64,000 bases of DNA from Prorocentrum cordatum (GCA_963575745.1 CAUYUJ010014197.1:147174-211173), one strand, 5' to 3'; shown: positions 22,909 through 34,101, numbered from the stretch's first letter. Program-made: numbers and translations. Notes: generated from the sequence alone by a model not told the origin.

Positions 22909-23490
22909 TCAAATTACACCGAGGGGGGGCCCGTGCCGTTTCCCCGCGCTACATATTGCCGACCAGTCCTCCAGGCCCTGCAGCCCCTCCGCCTCGATAC
23001 CCCCCCGCACCTTGGCGCGAAAGTCGAGCGGGCAACGGTGAAGTTGCGCGCTGTTGTCTTCGTCGTTCTTCGCCTGCTGTAGTGCAAGGAGATCTGCCAG
23101 CAAGACCTCGCGACGCCACCTGAGGCGGCCCGCAGGCCGCGCGGGGGGAGCCCTGGCACCCGCGAAGATGCGTGTCTCCAGCGGCCTGTGGCCCCTGTAG
23201 CCGCCGAGGTTGACTGGAAGGTCTGCGCGCGGCCGCGAAGAATGACCATGCCCTCCCTGTCTTCGGACCAACGCGTAGTTGATCTTGGTCCATGTAACAT
23301 GCGGGCTTCGCCACGTGCCACTGAATCTGCCTTTCCTCCCAAACGCATTGAGAACCATCAGCCCGAAGTCCTCCATCAACTCCGTCAGCGCATGGCCATT
23401 GCCGTTGATCAGCGGCGCTGGTCGACGCACTCCTGCATGACCTACCCGCGGCAAGTGGGGTGGCACATGGGCATTGGCGCCCAGTGTCAC
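22909..23490 (-). pseudogene. LINE copy 2: APE endonuclease, C-terminal half
   Basis: Contains LINGNGHALTELMEDFGLMV. This matches the DxN...G..L.(E)....L.(V) segment of APE endonucleases, with Asp of DxN replaced. It then has WRSPHVTWTKINYALV, the segment that usually ends in IDY. It continues the endonuclease of 23563-24192 after a frameshift. Catalytic residues are partly lost. Confidence 0.55.
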
Positions 23491-23562
23491 GATGAGGGCA
23501 GCCCGAACAGGGACCTGGCTGACAGCACTGCAGCAGGTCTGCCAGAAGCGGCCGCGGGGCTT

Positions 23563-24192
23563 TCAATGTTTCTCGCGGTGTTCAAGGGCGTCAGCGCCCT
23601 TAGGCAGATGGCCAGCCTCGTTGGTGGGAGCGTGGCCTTTCACGATGTTGAGGTAACGCTCAAACCTCTTGCTGCTTGCACTCCTGATCGTGATGCCCTG
23701 CAACTTCCCGTCCAGCCACGCATGCTCACAACGAGCTTCTGTCGACCTGAAGGACTTCAAGCTGATCGCAGTTAGGCAGCCGTCGCGCTGGCCCTTGCCC
23801 GACCTATCCAGGGAGTGAACCTCGTAGGTGCCCGCCTTCCAGGTTCTCCCCAAGTCAATTTGCGTGCCTTGCATGGTGAAGATCGCTATGTCCTCCGCCT
23901 TGGTCAGCTCCAGCAACTCGTCCAGCTTGCTCACCCTGCGCAGCGATTCCACGTTGAAGTTCCACTCCTTCAGCGTCCTCGCCTTCAGCGGAGACTTCAC
24001 AACCTGTGGGGCCTTCTCCTCCCTTGCTTCTCCTCGAGCTTCAGCACGTATTAAAGGCAGCTGGGGAACCGAGTCCTCGACTGAAGCCAACTGCGCGGCT
24101 GCAGCACGTGTAATCCTCCTTCCATGATGCCACGCTGCATCCGCCGCCGAAACAAGCCTCACCGCTCGCCTCAGGGCCCGATTGCCACGCAT
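23563..24192 (-). pseudogene. LINE copy 2: APE endonuclease, N-terminal half
   Basis: The 209-codon frame contains EWNFNVESLRR, the usual start of an APE domain in dinoflagellate LINEs. It then has IAIFTMQGTQI, where the normal LQET carries the catalytic Glu. Here the Glu position reads Gly, so the endonuclease would be inactive even without the frameshifts. YLNIVKGHAP near the end matches the strand that normally reads (I/V)NxHxP. The next part of the domain is in another frame at 22909-23490. Confidence 0.65.
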
Positions 24193-24419
24193 GACCCTTG
24201 CGCCCTATTTCCAGCAACGCAGCCGCCACAGTACAGTGTCGCCGTTCTCGCGGGTCGGGCTCCCCGCGAAGGCTCACCTCGCAGTGGTCAGGGAAACTGC
24301 TCTCCCCGCCTCAACGTCCACCACTCGCCATGGCGCGGCCAACGGGGAAAGTTCACTGGCAACGACTTGCGACATGGCACGACCGTCCGCTGCGACGCAA
24401 CCGTATCGAGACGTCGAAG

Positions 24420-24530
24420 CTTCCGCCAGCGTTCCACCAGCTTCCGCCGGCTTCCGCCGGCGGAGGCGGCTTGGTTTTACTTCCGCCGACCTTCCGCCGC
24501 CTCCCGCCGAGGAAGAGATGGTGATTCCTT
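24420..24530 (+). repeat. Dispersed repeat family F5, copy 1
   Basis: CTTCCGCCGGCTTCCGCCGG, CGGAGGCGGCTTGG and CCTCCCGCCGAGGAAG. The same order is found at 63285-63390. The core is partly palindromic. Confidence 0.65.
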
Positions 24531-24599
24531 CGGTCCTCGACAGCAAAGCACTTTTTGGATCGCCCCACATCGCCGTTCGTGTGTCCACGGGGGAACGAC

Positions 24600-24850
24600 C
24601 CTGGGACACCGTGCGCCAAGGGCACCTTCTGCAGCACCCGGCCCAGACATGCGACGTCTCGATTTTGTTCCATGCGCGGTCCCCGGAAACCCCGACCCTT
24701 TCCCCGGGGCTGGTCTTCATCCTGCATGAGTCGTTTTCTGACGGAGGCCTCCGGAGGCCGAACACGGCCAAAAAACTCCGTCCTGATTTTTAGCGGCGCG
24801 ACCATGTCTGGGAGGACACCCTGGGCCAGGGGCACCTCCGGCAGCACCCG
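24600..24850 (-). repeat. Dispersed repeat family F3, copy 3
   Basis: Read on the minus strand it gives TTTTTTGGCCGTGTTCGGCC, CAGAAAACGACTCATGCAGG, CCGGGGAAAGGGTCGGGGTT and GAGACGTCGCATGTCTGGGC, matching 25735-25935 and 62045-62235 in order. Non-coding. Confidence 0.75.
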
Positions 24851-25074
24851 AGCCGGGCTAAGGGGGGGCGCCAGAGGCCACTGGTCTCCCAATTAGAGCG
24901 CCGTGGGGAGAAGCTTCGGCGGGCGGTCTCCGGTCGCGTTGTCGGCCGCCGGGCGCCGGCCGGCCACCAGAGGAGCACCGCGGCACCCGCGCCAAAGCGC
25001 CCAGACATGGTCGCGTCGTGAAAGCATGAACCCGGCGCGACCCCAATGAGGGAAACGCTCTGAGCGGCGTCGCT

Positions 25075-25462
25075 CAGAATTGCTTGGCATTGATTTGCTT
25101 CGCTTTGCATTGCATTGCGTTGCTTGGCAGCGCTCGGTGTTGCTTGGCATTGCTTGGCATTGCTTTGCACTGATTGGTGTTGCTTGGCATTGCTTTGCAT
25201 CGCTTGGCATTGCTTGGCTCTGCGTGGCGTTGCGTGACATTAATTGGTAGTTGGCGTTGTTTTGCATTGCTTGGCGTTGCTTGACGTTGCTTTGCACGGC
25301 TTGGCACTGCTTGGCGTTGCTTGGCATTGCTTAGCATTACTTGGCGTTGCTTGGCGTTGCTTGGCGTTGCTTGGCGTTGCTTGGCATTGCTTTGCGCTAC
25401 CTTGATCTGCTTGGCGTTGCTTGGCGTTGCTTGACGTTGCCTGGCGTTGCCTGGCATTGCTG
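25075..25462. repeat. 10-bp satellite (TTGCTTGGCR)
   Basis: Roughly 38 units of TTGCTTGGCG/TTGCTTGGCA/TTGCATTGCG with regular 10-bp spacing. Because 10 is not a multiple of 3, all minus frames give the same repeating peptide (QATPSNAKQR), so the long open frames here are artefacts. Confidence 0.95.
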
Positions 25463-25710
25463 GGGAGCAAGACCATGAACCAGGGCGGGGAACCCGAGGA
25501 CCCCGGGAAACCCGAGGAACCTCCGAGGAACGGGCAACGCAAGAATACGAGGCACCAAGGGCGGGGAACCAGAGGAACCTCCGAGGAACGGGCACAATGA
25601 AAATACCAGGCGCCGACGGCAGGGAGCCCTCGGAACTCGGGAAACCCGAAGAACCAGGGGAACCTCCGAGGAACGGGCAAAGTAGCCACCCGAGGCACCA
25701 ATCTTTAACC
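25463..25710. repeat. GAGGAACC/CCGAGGAAC degenerate repeat
   Basis: GGAACCTCCGAGGAACGGGC and GGGAAACCCGAGGAAC words recur at irregular spacing immediately after the 10-bp satellite. Confidence 0.7.
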
Positions 25711-25734
25711 AAGTAAGAACTCCTCAGGCAAGCC

Positions 25735-25935
25735 TACTTGGGGAATCAGGACGGACGTTTTTCGCCGTTGCCGGCCTCTGGAAGGCCTCGCCGGGCCCCG
25801 GGACCGTCAAAAAGCTACCCTGGATGAAAAGCTGGGCCCGGGGAAAGGGTCGGGAATTCCAGGGACCGCGCACTGAAAGAATCAGGATCAAGACGTCGCA
25901 TGTCTGGGCACGCTGCCCGGAGGACGAGCGACTGC
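25735..25935 (+). repeat. Dispersed repeat family F3, copy 4
   Basis: GGACGTTTTTCGCCGTTGCC, CTCGCCGGGCCCCGGGACCG, GGCCCGGGGAAAGGGTCGGG and GACGTCGCATGTCTGGGCAC. Closest relatives are 24600-24850 (-) and 62045-62235 (+). Non-coding. Confidence 0.8.
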
Positions 25936-27364
25936 AGCATGCAGAGGCCGAGCTCGCGTCGGCCCTGCCGCAGCACGAAGCACGGAGCACGGAGCACGCC
26001 CGCACCATCGAGGCTGCTATGGGTGCGGCGGCGCCGGCGCACTGGTGGGAGGTCGACTGGTGGAGGTCGACAGGCGGGGGCGCGGGCGTGTGCCCTGCAG
26101 TAGAGCGAACATCATCATAGGAACAACAGGAGGAAGACGACGGATACAGCAGAAGCTCGACTACAAGAAACCTTCCACAAGAAACCCAACCCTGAGACCC
26201 CATGACGTCCATCGATTGTGGGCGTGGGAACCTCACGCTTCCCAGAGCACAACCATCGGAATCCAAGGCACCCGGGGCACCCTGGAGGCAAGCTGGGTGT
26301 TTCTCGGCAAGGGTTTCGTTTTCCACTGTAAGAAGACGGATGGCCAGAAGAGAAGATGGCATGAGCAGAAACGTCCGGAGGTCCGCTCGAGTCTTCGAAC
26401 GTTCATGCTTGCAGCGGAGTCTGATCGGGGAGGGCGAGGCGGCGCGAGGAGGAGGAGGAGGAGAAGGAGGAGGAGACGGAGGAGGAGACGGAGGAGGAGG
26501 AGGAGGAGGAGACGGGGGAGGAGGCGGAGGAGGACGAAGAGGACGAAGAGGACTAAGAGGACGAGGACGAAGAGGGGGCGTGCACGAAGGACGACCGCCT
26601 GCGGCTCTCCAACAAAAGCGCATACTCCACCCACACATGTGCGCAGGTAGGATGGAGGCAGGGCTGCGCACACATCGCAGGTCAAAATTCCTGCGGAGCA
26701 CGCCACTGGCTCAGCGAGGAATCGAACTGCTGAGCCAGAAGCATCGTAAGTATGGCTATTTTCCTCCTGCTCCTCATCAGCATCGTCGTCGCCCTACTCC
26801 TCGTCACCAACCACCCTCAGATTCCTCCTCCTCATCACCGTCCTCCTCGTCCTCCTCCTCAACCTCCTGCGTTCCTTCTCCCCACATCCTACTCCTGCAG
26901 CAGCCACTACTACAACCACCACTAGCAAAAGTACCACCGTACTCGTCGGTCGGAAGAAGAAGGTACACAACATGCAGTATGAAGGCGTTGGAAGTAGATT
27001 GGGCTTCCGCCCGCCCCGCGAAGAGGAAGGAAAAAGAAAAACATCTCGATCCTTGAAGTAGGAAGGCGGCTCAAGTAGATTGGGACTTAGGCATTCAAAA
27101 ATACCTGCTTTCAACGACCGACGGGTAAATGCAGCTGCCACGCGCGGCTTTCCAGTGGCTTCGCGAGCGTGGTCTGGGCCCCACGATCCAACACGCCCAG
27201 CGTTCGGGTGGTCTCTTGGGCTGTCGTCGAAGCCCTGGGCGGCCAGCCTAAGACGCTACACACCGCAGATTTCCCCGAGTTGTTACTCGTGTTTGCCATT
27301 GCCAGCTTCTCGGTCGTTAGAGCGTCCAGAGCGGCTCAAGCAATTGAGGTGTGCCCTTCCGCTT
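25936..27364. other. Unassigned DNA with a GGA/GAC tract at 26440-26580
   Basis: Apart from the GGA/GAC tract and a CTCCTC-rich patch at 26810-26880, I see no tandem structure or gene. Several open frames of 60-280 codons are driven by the tract. The 27080-27360 stretch has no motif either. Confidence 0.4.
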
Positions 27365-27622
27365 CCCGCTGCTCTGCCCCCGCCTCCGCCTCCTCCACCT
27401 CCTCTTGCTGCTGCTGCTCCTCCTCCTCCTCCTCGTCCTCGTCCTCCTCCTCCTCCTCCTCCTCCTCCCCTCCTCCTCCCCTCCTGCTCCTCCTCCTCCT
27501 CCTCCTCCTCCTCTTCCTCTTGCTCCCCCTCCTCCTCGTCCTCCTCCTCCTTTGCTCCCCCTCCTCCTCTTCATCCTCCTCATCCTTTTCCTCCTCTTCC
27601 TCCTCCTCCTCCTCCTCCTCCC
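27365..27622. repeat. CTC tract, 5' flank of the plus-strand LINE
   Basis: (CTC)n with CTG, CTT and CGT variants. It ends exactly where the spliced-leader sequence starts. A matching CTC tract follows the 3' end of the LINE at 34128. Confidence 0.95.
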
Positions 27623-27643
27623 CCGTAGCCATTTTGGCTCAAG
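27623..27643 (+). other. Dinoflagellate spliced leader (21-nt core)
   Basis: Exact match to CCGTAGCCATTTTGGCTCAA plus the final G, the constant part of the dinoflagellate trans-spliced leader. The next bases are CCATTTTGG, not a GT donor, so this is a copied mRNA 5' end. It marks the exact 5' end of the LINE insertion. Confidence 0.95.
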
Positions 27644-27658
27644 CCATTTTGGCTCAAG
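27644..27658 (+). other. Relic spliced leader (15 nt)
   Basis: CCATTTTGGCTCAAG, the 3' part of a second leader directly after the first. It is what remains when an older genomic leader is trans-spliced again at its own internal AG (CCGTAG|CCATT). It therefore records at least two rounds of trans-splicing and retroposition. Confidence 0.9.
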
Positions 27659-27791
27659 GGTGGGGTTAAACCCATCCTTAACTTCCCAACCTCCGCTCGA
27701 GCAGCAACAGGTGCATGCGCCCCGCGCGCCCCCGCGGTCCCCCTGGCCTCACAGTTTTGGTGGTGAAGTTCCTTCATCTCGTGTGTCAGCC

Positions 27792-29236
27792 ATGGCAGAC
27801 CAGCGCGCCTTCCATCAGTGCAGTAACCCGCAGTGCTCAGGATGGATCTGGGCAAATCGGGGGCACAATTTTGTGGGGACTGTGGGTCCCCTTTCGGCAG
27901 GGCAGTTCGTTTTGCAGATCCGCAACCCCGCCCAGCCCCCAAAGCCAAACCGGAGGCCAAGCCCCACGCCCGTGGCTCCCCAGGCCAAGGACGTTGAGGC
28001 AGGCGCTCTGGCAGCCGCCCTCCCCCCCCTGCTGGCGTTGGGGGAGGGAGTGGGGGGCGCCTGCAATCAGACCCCCCAGCAGCGGCAGCGGCAGCAGACG
28101 GAGGAGGAGGAGGAGGAGGCCCAGCAGCCTCGGCTGCTGCCAACAGCAGCCCTGATGCTGTCACCTTCACCCAGGACCACCTCTCATTCCTCCGTCGTTC
28201 AGGACTCGACCAGGAGCATCCCCTCATCAAGGCAGCTACCCAGGAGCTTCAGCAAGCCAAACGGGCGGCTTTGGCATCGAGGAGCCTGGGGGAGCAAACT
28301 AAGAGCTTGGTTGATCAGTTGGATGCCCAGCGGAAAAAGAGAGCCAACTTGGATGCCAGTAATAAGAAATTGTTGGAACAAGTTGCCCAGTTGCTCGAGC
28401 AACATTCCAAGGGCGAACAAGAGTTCAACAAGTGCGAACAGGAGATCACGGCTCTCCAGGCTCAGCTCACTGTCGCGAGGAATGCAGCAGCAGCAGAGCT
28501 TTCAGTTCAGCAAGGAGTGGTTTCCTTTGTCCAGTCTCACCTCCCCACTCTCCCTGGGTATCAGCCTACACAGGTCCTTCAGGATGCTATGGGGGTCATG
28601 GTACGAGAGCTGGAGCAGGCCAGGCAGTTGCAGCAGAACGCAGCAACAGCCGCAGCAGCCCCAGCAGCACGGCCAGGAGGAGGAGCAGGCGGAGGAGGAG
28701 CCCCAGGAGGAGGAGCGGCAGAGACGGCAGCAGGGGCGGACGGAGCACAGCGGAGAGCGCCTCCCTCCGCGCCCGCCGCGCCCGCCGCCCCCGCGGCGCC
28801 CCGCGCCGACGTGCCTCCGCCCGCTGAGCCTCCACCCGAAGGGGCAAACGCGGCAGGGAGGGCGGAGGGGCAGGGAGCGCCAGAGGAAGGCCGAGGAGCA
28901 GCAGGAGGACAGCCGCCGCAGCAGCAGCAGCAGCCACAGCCTCCCCTTCAACCTCAGCAGCCTCCGCCCCAGCAGTCAGCAGCAGCGGCAGCCCCAGCAG
29001 TGGCAGCAGTTAACGGCGGTAACAGTGACGAACTTAATGACCCTATTCCAGATTCCCCAGCCGAGATGGTTGAGCTCATGGATCTGGCCGATGCCACTAA
29101 GAAGAGGAGCCTGGCAGCTCACCTTGAAAAGCTGGTCCAAAGCATGGAGGGCAAGTCCGACGCTGACGAGGCCATCCTCAAGAGACTCCGAGTGCATCGT
29201 GATGCACTTCAGTCGGCCAGCCCGTCAGGTGGGTAA
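27792..29236 (+). pseudogene. LINE copy 1 ORF1: zinc-ribbon/coiled-coil RNA-binding-type protein
   Basis: Starts at the first ATG after the leader (MADQRAFHQCSNPQCSGW). The Cys pair CSNPQC is followed in the -1 frame by FCGDCGSPF, giving a CX4C...CX2C zinc-ribbon, so a one-base shift lies in the AATTTTG run at 27868-27875. That frame then meets a TGA at 27995-27997 but is otherwise open to 29236. Downstream it reads a Gly/Ala linker, DAVTFTQDHLSFLRR, a Leu/Gln-rich coiled coil (LVDQLDAQRKKRANLDASNK and on), Ala/Pro/Gln-rich low complexity, and a conserved-looking tail MVELMDLADATKKRS. LINE ORF1 proteins bind the element RNA; that role is inferred from position. Confidence 0.75.
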
Positions 29237-32200
29237 TACTAGCCTCAAGGTGGTAACCATAAACGGCAGCTGCTGGAGGGCAGTAAAAGATTTTGTCACC
29301 TCTCATTTTGCAGGACCCGTCGGTATTGTGCTAGCGCAAGAAGTACGCCTCTGGCAACCAGAGGCAATAACATCGGCTACTACATGGGCCAGCTCTCAGG
29401 GCTGGCATGCTATCGTCACGCCAGCTCGCTTGACGGACCAAGAGCGCCCCTCGGGGGGGCACAGCGATCTTGATTCGAGCAGGTCTTGACTTAGGCGTTC
29501 GTTCTATCACACTACCTCATCTTGAAAGTCCCCACCGCCTGACAGCAGTTGCTGTGGAGGCACCTGGATTAGGACAGCTGGCAGTTGTCTCGATCTATCT
29601 ATATGACTCGGAGGGGATGTCTCAGAGAAATGCCCAGTTGCTAGCAGCAGCGGGAGAGATTCAGCAGCAGTGCAAGATGCCGATGGTGATGGGAGGGGAT
29701 TTTAACCTTACTCCGACCACCTTGTTGCAGACAGACTTTGTGGTGAGAGCGACAGTTCGGATTCATAGTACTGTTAAGCCCACACATGTTGCCAAGAAGA
29801 GCAGGTCGATCTTGGATTATTTTCTTGTGTCAGAAGCCTTGGATGACAGAGTGGTAGAGACCAGCATCCTCGAATACCCCCTGACCCCGCACAGAGTAGT
29901 GCAGTTGGAACTGGAAAGTGGGCAGTATTTTATTCCAGTATTGCAGCAGCCTCAGCAGCTCCCCCGCAGCTTCCCCTTCGGCCCTCTCCTGCAGCAGCTT
30001 CCCTGGACGGCAGCGACGGCAGCGATGAGGAAGGCGGAGGAGATGTTTTTCACAGAGGAAGGCGAGGTGGTCAAGCACAGCATGGCAACCAAGCAAGCAG
30101 CCCTGGATGCAGCGTATCAGGCCCTGGTCCAGGACATGGAGCAGGCAATTGCTAGGAGCACGGATACGCAACTTCGTCAACCGTCTCTTCGCGGCAAACC
30201 TCCCACGGTGAAATGGGTCCCCGCCACGGCCTTCCAGAAGAAGCACCAGAAGTCTTGGGTTTGGGGTTCCCTGGCGAAACCTCTGATCTGGCTCAGGGGC
30301 AAAGCGCAGGAAACTAGAGCCTTCTTCGCGGGCAAGTGTCCAGAAAGTGTGACCAGCATTTCCAGATATGACGTCAACTGGGCCTTAGAAGAGGTTCAGT
30401 CCCCGCCCCGGCAGTTCAGCAACTCTGGGTCACTCCAGCAGGCCCTGGATACGTTTAGGAACCTCCTGCTGGCCATCGGTCTGGACAGCCAGGCCGGGTG
30501 CCTCAACGCCGAGTTGGTCGATCGCATGTTCGTTGATTTCTTAGATGAGCTGGAGAGCGGCATCAGTCAGGAGGAGAGGCAGAGCGCCAGCGACAGCAAC
30601 AAGCAGTGGAGGGACTGGGTAGCCGAGGCCATGCAAGGAAGAGCGGGCAAAGCACACGCCTACTCTCGCAGTTCCCCCCCCTGGCAGCCGCAGGCAGTTA
30701 GGCATGGAGGCAGGTGGTCAGGGAGGCCCAGTCACCTGCTGCAGGCTGAGGCAGGTAGATTGCAGGAGCTGTGGCAGTCCTTATCCCACGAAGGCCCACT
30801 GTTTCAGGGAGCCCCAGACGAAGAGCCGCCGTCACCCCTACAGCCTCAGCAGATCCTTGCAGCTGCCAAAACCTTCCCCAAAACCACAGGGATGACTTGG
30901 GACGGTTTTCACCCAGTGCACTTCAAAATGATTGGCCAAGTTGGGCTGGAGCTAATGGCCACCCTGTTTAAACTCGTGGAGGCCCTGGGGACCTTTCCCA
31001 CTCCGCTGCGCGCCGTTCTGACGGTGATCATTCCGAAGCACAAGAAGACAGGCAGCCAGCCCCAGTACAGAGGTATAGGCATGCTCCCCAGCCTTTACAG
31101 GTTATGGGCACGCGCTAGGCAGCACGTGGCCAAGTCTTGGGAACAGAACCACAAGAGAAGGTTTTTGTGCCACCAACCGGGCAGGTCCATTTGTGAACTA
31201 GTCTATATGCAGGCCTTAAGTGCAGAAAGAGGACAGTACGTCAACCCCGTGATGCACACGGGCACGATCATGTGGGATTTAAGCAACTTTTACGAGCATG
31301 TGGACAGAGAGGACCTGTACCAGAAAGCGCTCCACAACAAGTTCAGCTCCCACATGTTATCGGTCATACTCAATCAGCATAAGTCTAGAAGGTTAGTGTC
31401 GTTCTCATCTATGGTCACCGACGTGGGTTACACCACCAGGGGCATCCCAGCAGGCGACAGCTTCGCCACTTACCTCGTTCAAATTTATTGCATCAACGAA
31501 CTAGACGCCTGGCAGTCTCAGCACAGTATGGTGCAGCTGAGCGTCTTCATCGACGACTTCCTCCAGCAAGCACAAAGCAGTTCGATGCTGACGGTGCTAA
31601 CAAACCTGACAGAAGCAGCCCATGACATGCGACAGGTTATCGAGTTAGACCTACAGTGCTCTGTGGCCGATCACAAATCAGTAGTCCTTGCGTCTTCTGA
31701 GAAGTTGCAGTTGCAGATAGTCAAGGCCCCTGGAACCAAAGGCGGGCAGGCACTAGACTCGGCAGCCAACTTAGGCATCGACTACAGCGCTGGGCGCAGC
31801 AGAATGTACAAGAAGTACAGGCCTACAGCAATAGGACGGCACGCAAAGCTGCGCAAGCGCCTCTTCAAACTTAACAGCCTTCGAGAAGGAGGGGCTAACA
31901 TCAGTAAGCTTTACTCAGGTGGGTTGCAGCAGGCAGGATACTACGGGACGGAGGTTGTTGGAGCGGATGACGGCGAAGTGAGGGCTATTCAAACCACGTT
32001 TTTGAAAGCATGCGGCCCAAGATGCACCACCAGGTCTCGCTCCCTCTGCCCCCTTCTCCTCAACGACCCCACCTGGAAGGTAGCATGTGGCCCATGCCTG
32101 ACGTGGGCTAAAATTGTTTGGAGGGCGGCAACAACCAATGCAGGAGGCTGGACATTGCCTCAGCTGCGCGATTTGGTGGAGCCCATTTTAAAAGCACCCC

Positions 32201-33955
32201 CTAAGAGATGGACGGAGTCCCGGGGCCCTTTCGGAGCTTGTCTGTTGTCTCTTGAAAGGATTGGGTGGAAAGCGGTAAGCCCTTTTAAGTGCCAAGATAA
32301 GGACGGCAGGACCTATATCCTCACCTCCGTGTCGCCCGCGCTCCTCTCCGCAGCGCTACAGAGAGCCTGGAGGGACAGGCTGGTGGAGCAAGCGAGCCAG
32401 CGACTGGGATGGGTGGAGGATCAGGTCTGCGTCTCTGCTGCCCTTTCCATCCTCCACTCCCCCTCTCGCCCTCCGCGCGAGCGCTCCATCCTCCTCGCCT
32501 TCCTCTCCCAAAGCATATGGACCAAGTATGGTCTCAGCGAGGCAGGCTATGAAGTAGATACGAAATGCCCATGTGGGCACCAGCATGATAGTATGCTCCA
32601 TCGGTTGTTTGAATGTGTGCTTTCAGCTGCGGACCGCAGCGAAGACTTAAGCTTTGAAGACATAGATACTCTCAAGACTGCCGATTGGGCTCACTTGCAG
32701 GCCGGCCTAGGAGTTAAGGATACCTTCGACAACCAGGCTCCGCCAGGGCTTGGTCTGGAGGAAGCGACGCTGTGGGCGGTTGACCCTCATACCACCCCAG
32801 CCCAAGCCCTGCAAGGTGAGCTGTACCTCGACGGCTCCTGTTTTAAAGACGGTCCCCAAAGTCACCATCGAGCTGGATGGGCCGTTGTAGCTCTCGACCC
32901 CATCTCGGGCGAAGCCCAAGCGGCCCTAGCGGGGCCAGTGGGACGCGAGCTTCCGCAAACGTCGCCTGCCGCCGAATATCTTGCGGCGCTCGCGGCTGTT
33001 AGATACGGCAGTAACATCACGTCTCTTGTTGCTGACTACTCGGGCACGTGCAAGCTGCACGACCCAACATTGTCCCATAGGAATTTTCTACGCAGGGATT
33101 AAGCTGTTAATTAAAGGTAGTCCAGGCTGGCATCGAGACCTCAGCCTAATTAAGGTCAAGGCGCACCAAGACTTAGACAGTCTGGAACGCCACACCGACG
33201 AATGGAGGAAGGCCGCAGGCAATGCCGAGGCGGACAAATGGGCGAAGTGGGCTGCCAACGAGCTGGCCAAACCCTCACCCGCCGAAGCGCAGATAAGTGA
33301 ATACAGGTTTAAACTTTTGCAGCGGTTCCTCAGATATGCTTGCAAGGTCTTGCCAAAGTGGCCTCCTGTGGCCTCTTCGGCTGGTGGCAGAGCTCTGGCC
33401 AAACCAAGCAAGTCAAATTCCCCTCCTGTGGGGGCCGCCGTCGCCCCAGGCTCCAAGCCCGTGCTTCCTACCCCCCGTCCTCCCGCCGCGTCTCGGGGTG
33501 CTGGGGGCCTCCTTGTGCACGATTGGGTCTGGAGTCTGGGAGGCTGGGTGTGCAAGCTTTGTAAAACCCGAGCCTTGACGGACCATAGTAAAGAATCGAG
33601 GCTCCGTGAGAAGTGCACTGGCAATTCTCCTTTGAAGACTCTCGCTGCAGACAGCCACGGCCACAAGCTGGTGGTTGCAGATTTTACAACAGGAGAGAAC
33701 TTTATCATTGCTTGTCAGAGGTGCGGGGCTTATGCTGTGTCGAACCCACGTAACTTGACATCTCCGTGCCCTGCGCATTTTGCTGAAAGTCAGAACCGTG
33801 GAGCCCGATATGCATGGCAGCAGATCTGCAACGGCAGACACCCCAAGAAGTCGGGGGTTCAGCTGAATGGTGTTATCCCTCTTGACCAGCTTATGCTCTC
33901 TTTAGCTGAGGAGCAGGAGCGGGAGGCGGAGGAGGGGCAGGAGCAGGAGGGATGA
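29229..33955 (+). pseudogene. LINE copy 1 ORF2: endonuclease-RT-RNase H polyprotein
   Basis: The APE endonuclease begins LKVVTINGSCWRAV with LAQEVRLW (catalytic Glu). A one-base excess in the G7 run at 29453-29459 shifts the frame inside the SGG(T)AIL segment. The 29470-33102 frame continues with GGDFNL (29692), SRSILDYFL and TPHRVV. RT has MWDLSNFYEHVD (motif A, Asp at 31276), TRGIPAGDSFAT (motif B) and VFIDDFLQQ (motif C, 31546). RNase H has ELYLDGSCF, TSPAAEYLAAL and LVADYS; a frameshift between about 33050 and 33090 then moves to the frame with IKVKAHQDL and NAEADKWAKWAA. The C-terminus has VCKLCKTRA and ACQRCGAYA Cys pairs. It makes the cDNA by target-primed reverse transcription. The copy is dead as read. 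Confidence 0.88.
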
Positions 33956-34074
33956 GCTCTCCTGCCGCCCGCCCGCCGCGGCCGCCAACAGCAGGCGCGC
34001 CGCTCCCGCGCGCGCCCCCCCCTTGCATAGGGTAGTGGGGCAGCGTAGCAGAGACACAGACACTGCTAAGGTTT

Positions 34075-34101
34075 TGGGTTGGGTCGGTTCGGCCAACCCT
34101 C
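34075..34101 (+). other. LINE copy 1 3'-UTR stem-loop
   Basis: GGGTTGG and CCAACCC form a 7-bp stem around a 10-nt loop in the 3' UTR, about 30 nt from the end of the element. LINEs with a stringent 3' tail use such a hairpin for RT recognition. The role here is inferred. Confidence 0.55.

Larger units (their letters stand above)
19522..24200 (-). mobile_element. Decayed LINE (APE-type non-LTR retrotransposon), copy 2
   Basis: On the minus strand the fragments lie in the order expected for a LINE ORF2: APE endonuclease N-half, endonuclease C-half, reverse transcriptase, thumb/connection, then a C-terminal ORF. They are scattered over different frames, so the copy is dead. The 3' end carries a short AATAATAATAAT run near 19545. 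No spliced leader was found at the 5' side. Similarity to the LINE at 27.6 kb is by family only. Confidence 0.75.

Noticed and set aside
25074-25712. 212-codon ORF with repeating NAKQRQATPS peptide
   Set aside because: All three minus frames give the same peptide because the 10-bp unit cycles through the frames; the tract is a satellite.
27623-27643. A spliced-leader RNA gene
   Set aside because: No GT donor follows the leader, and no Sm site or 5S rRNA neighbour is visible. The second copy at 61666-61686 also lacks a donor.
27351-29489. 712-codon frame as one protein
   Set aside because: It begins in the CTC tract, then shares only the first ~25 codons of ORF1 and the endonuclease start. 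The middle is the off-frame shadow of ORF1.
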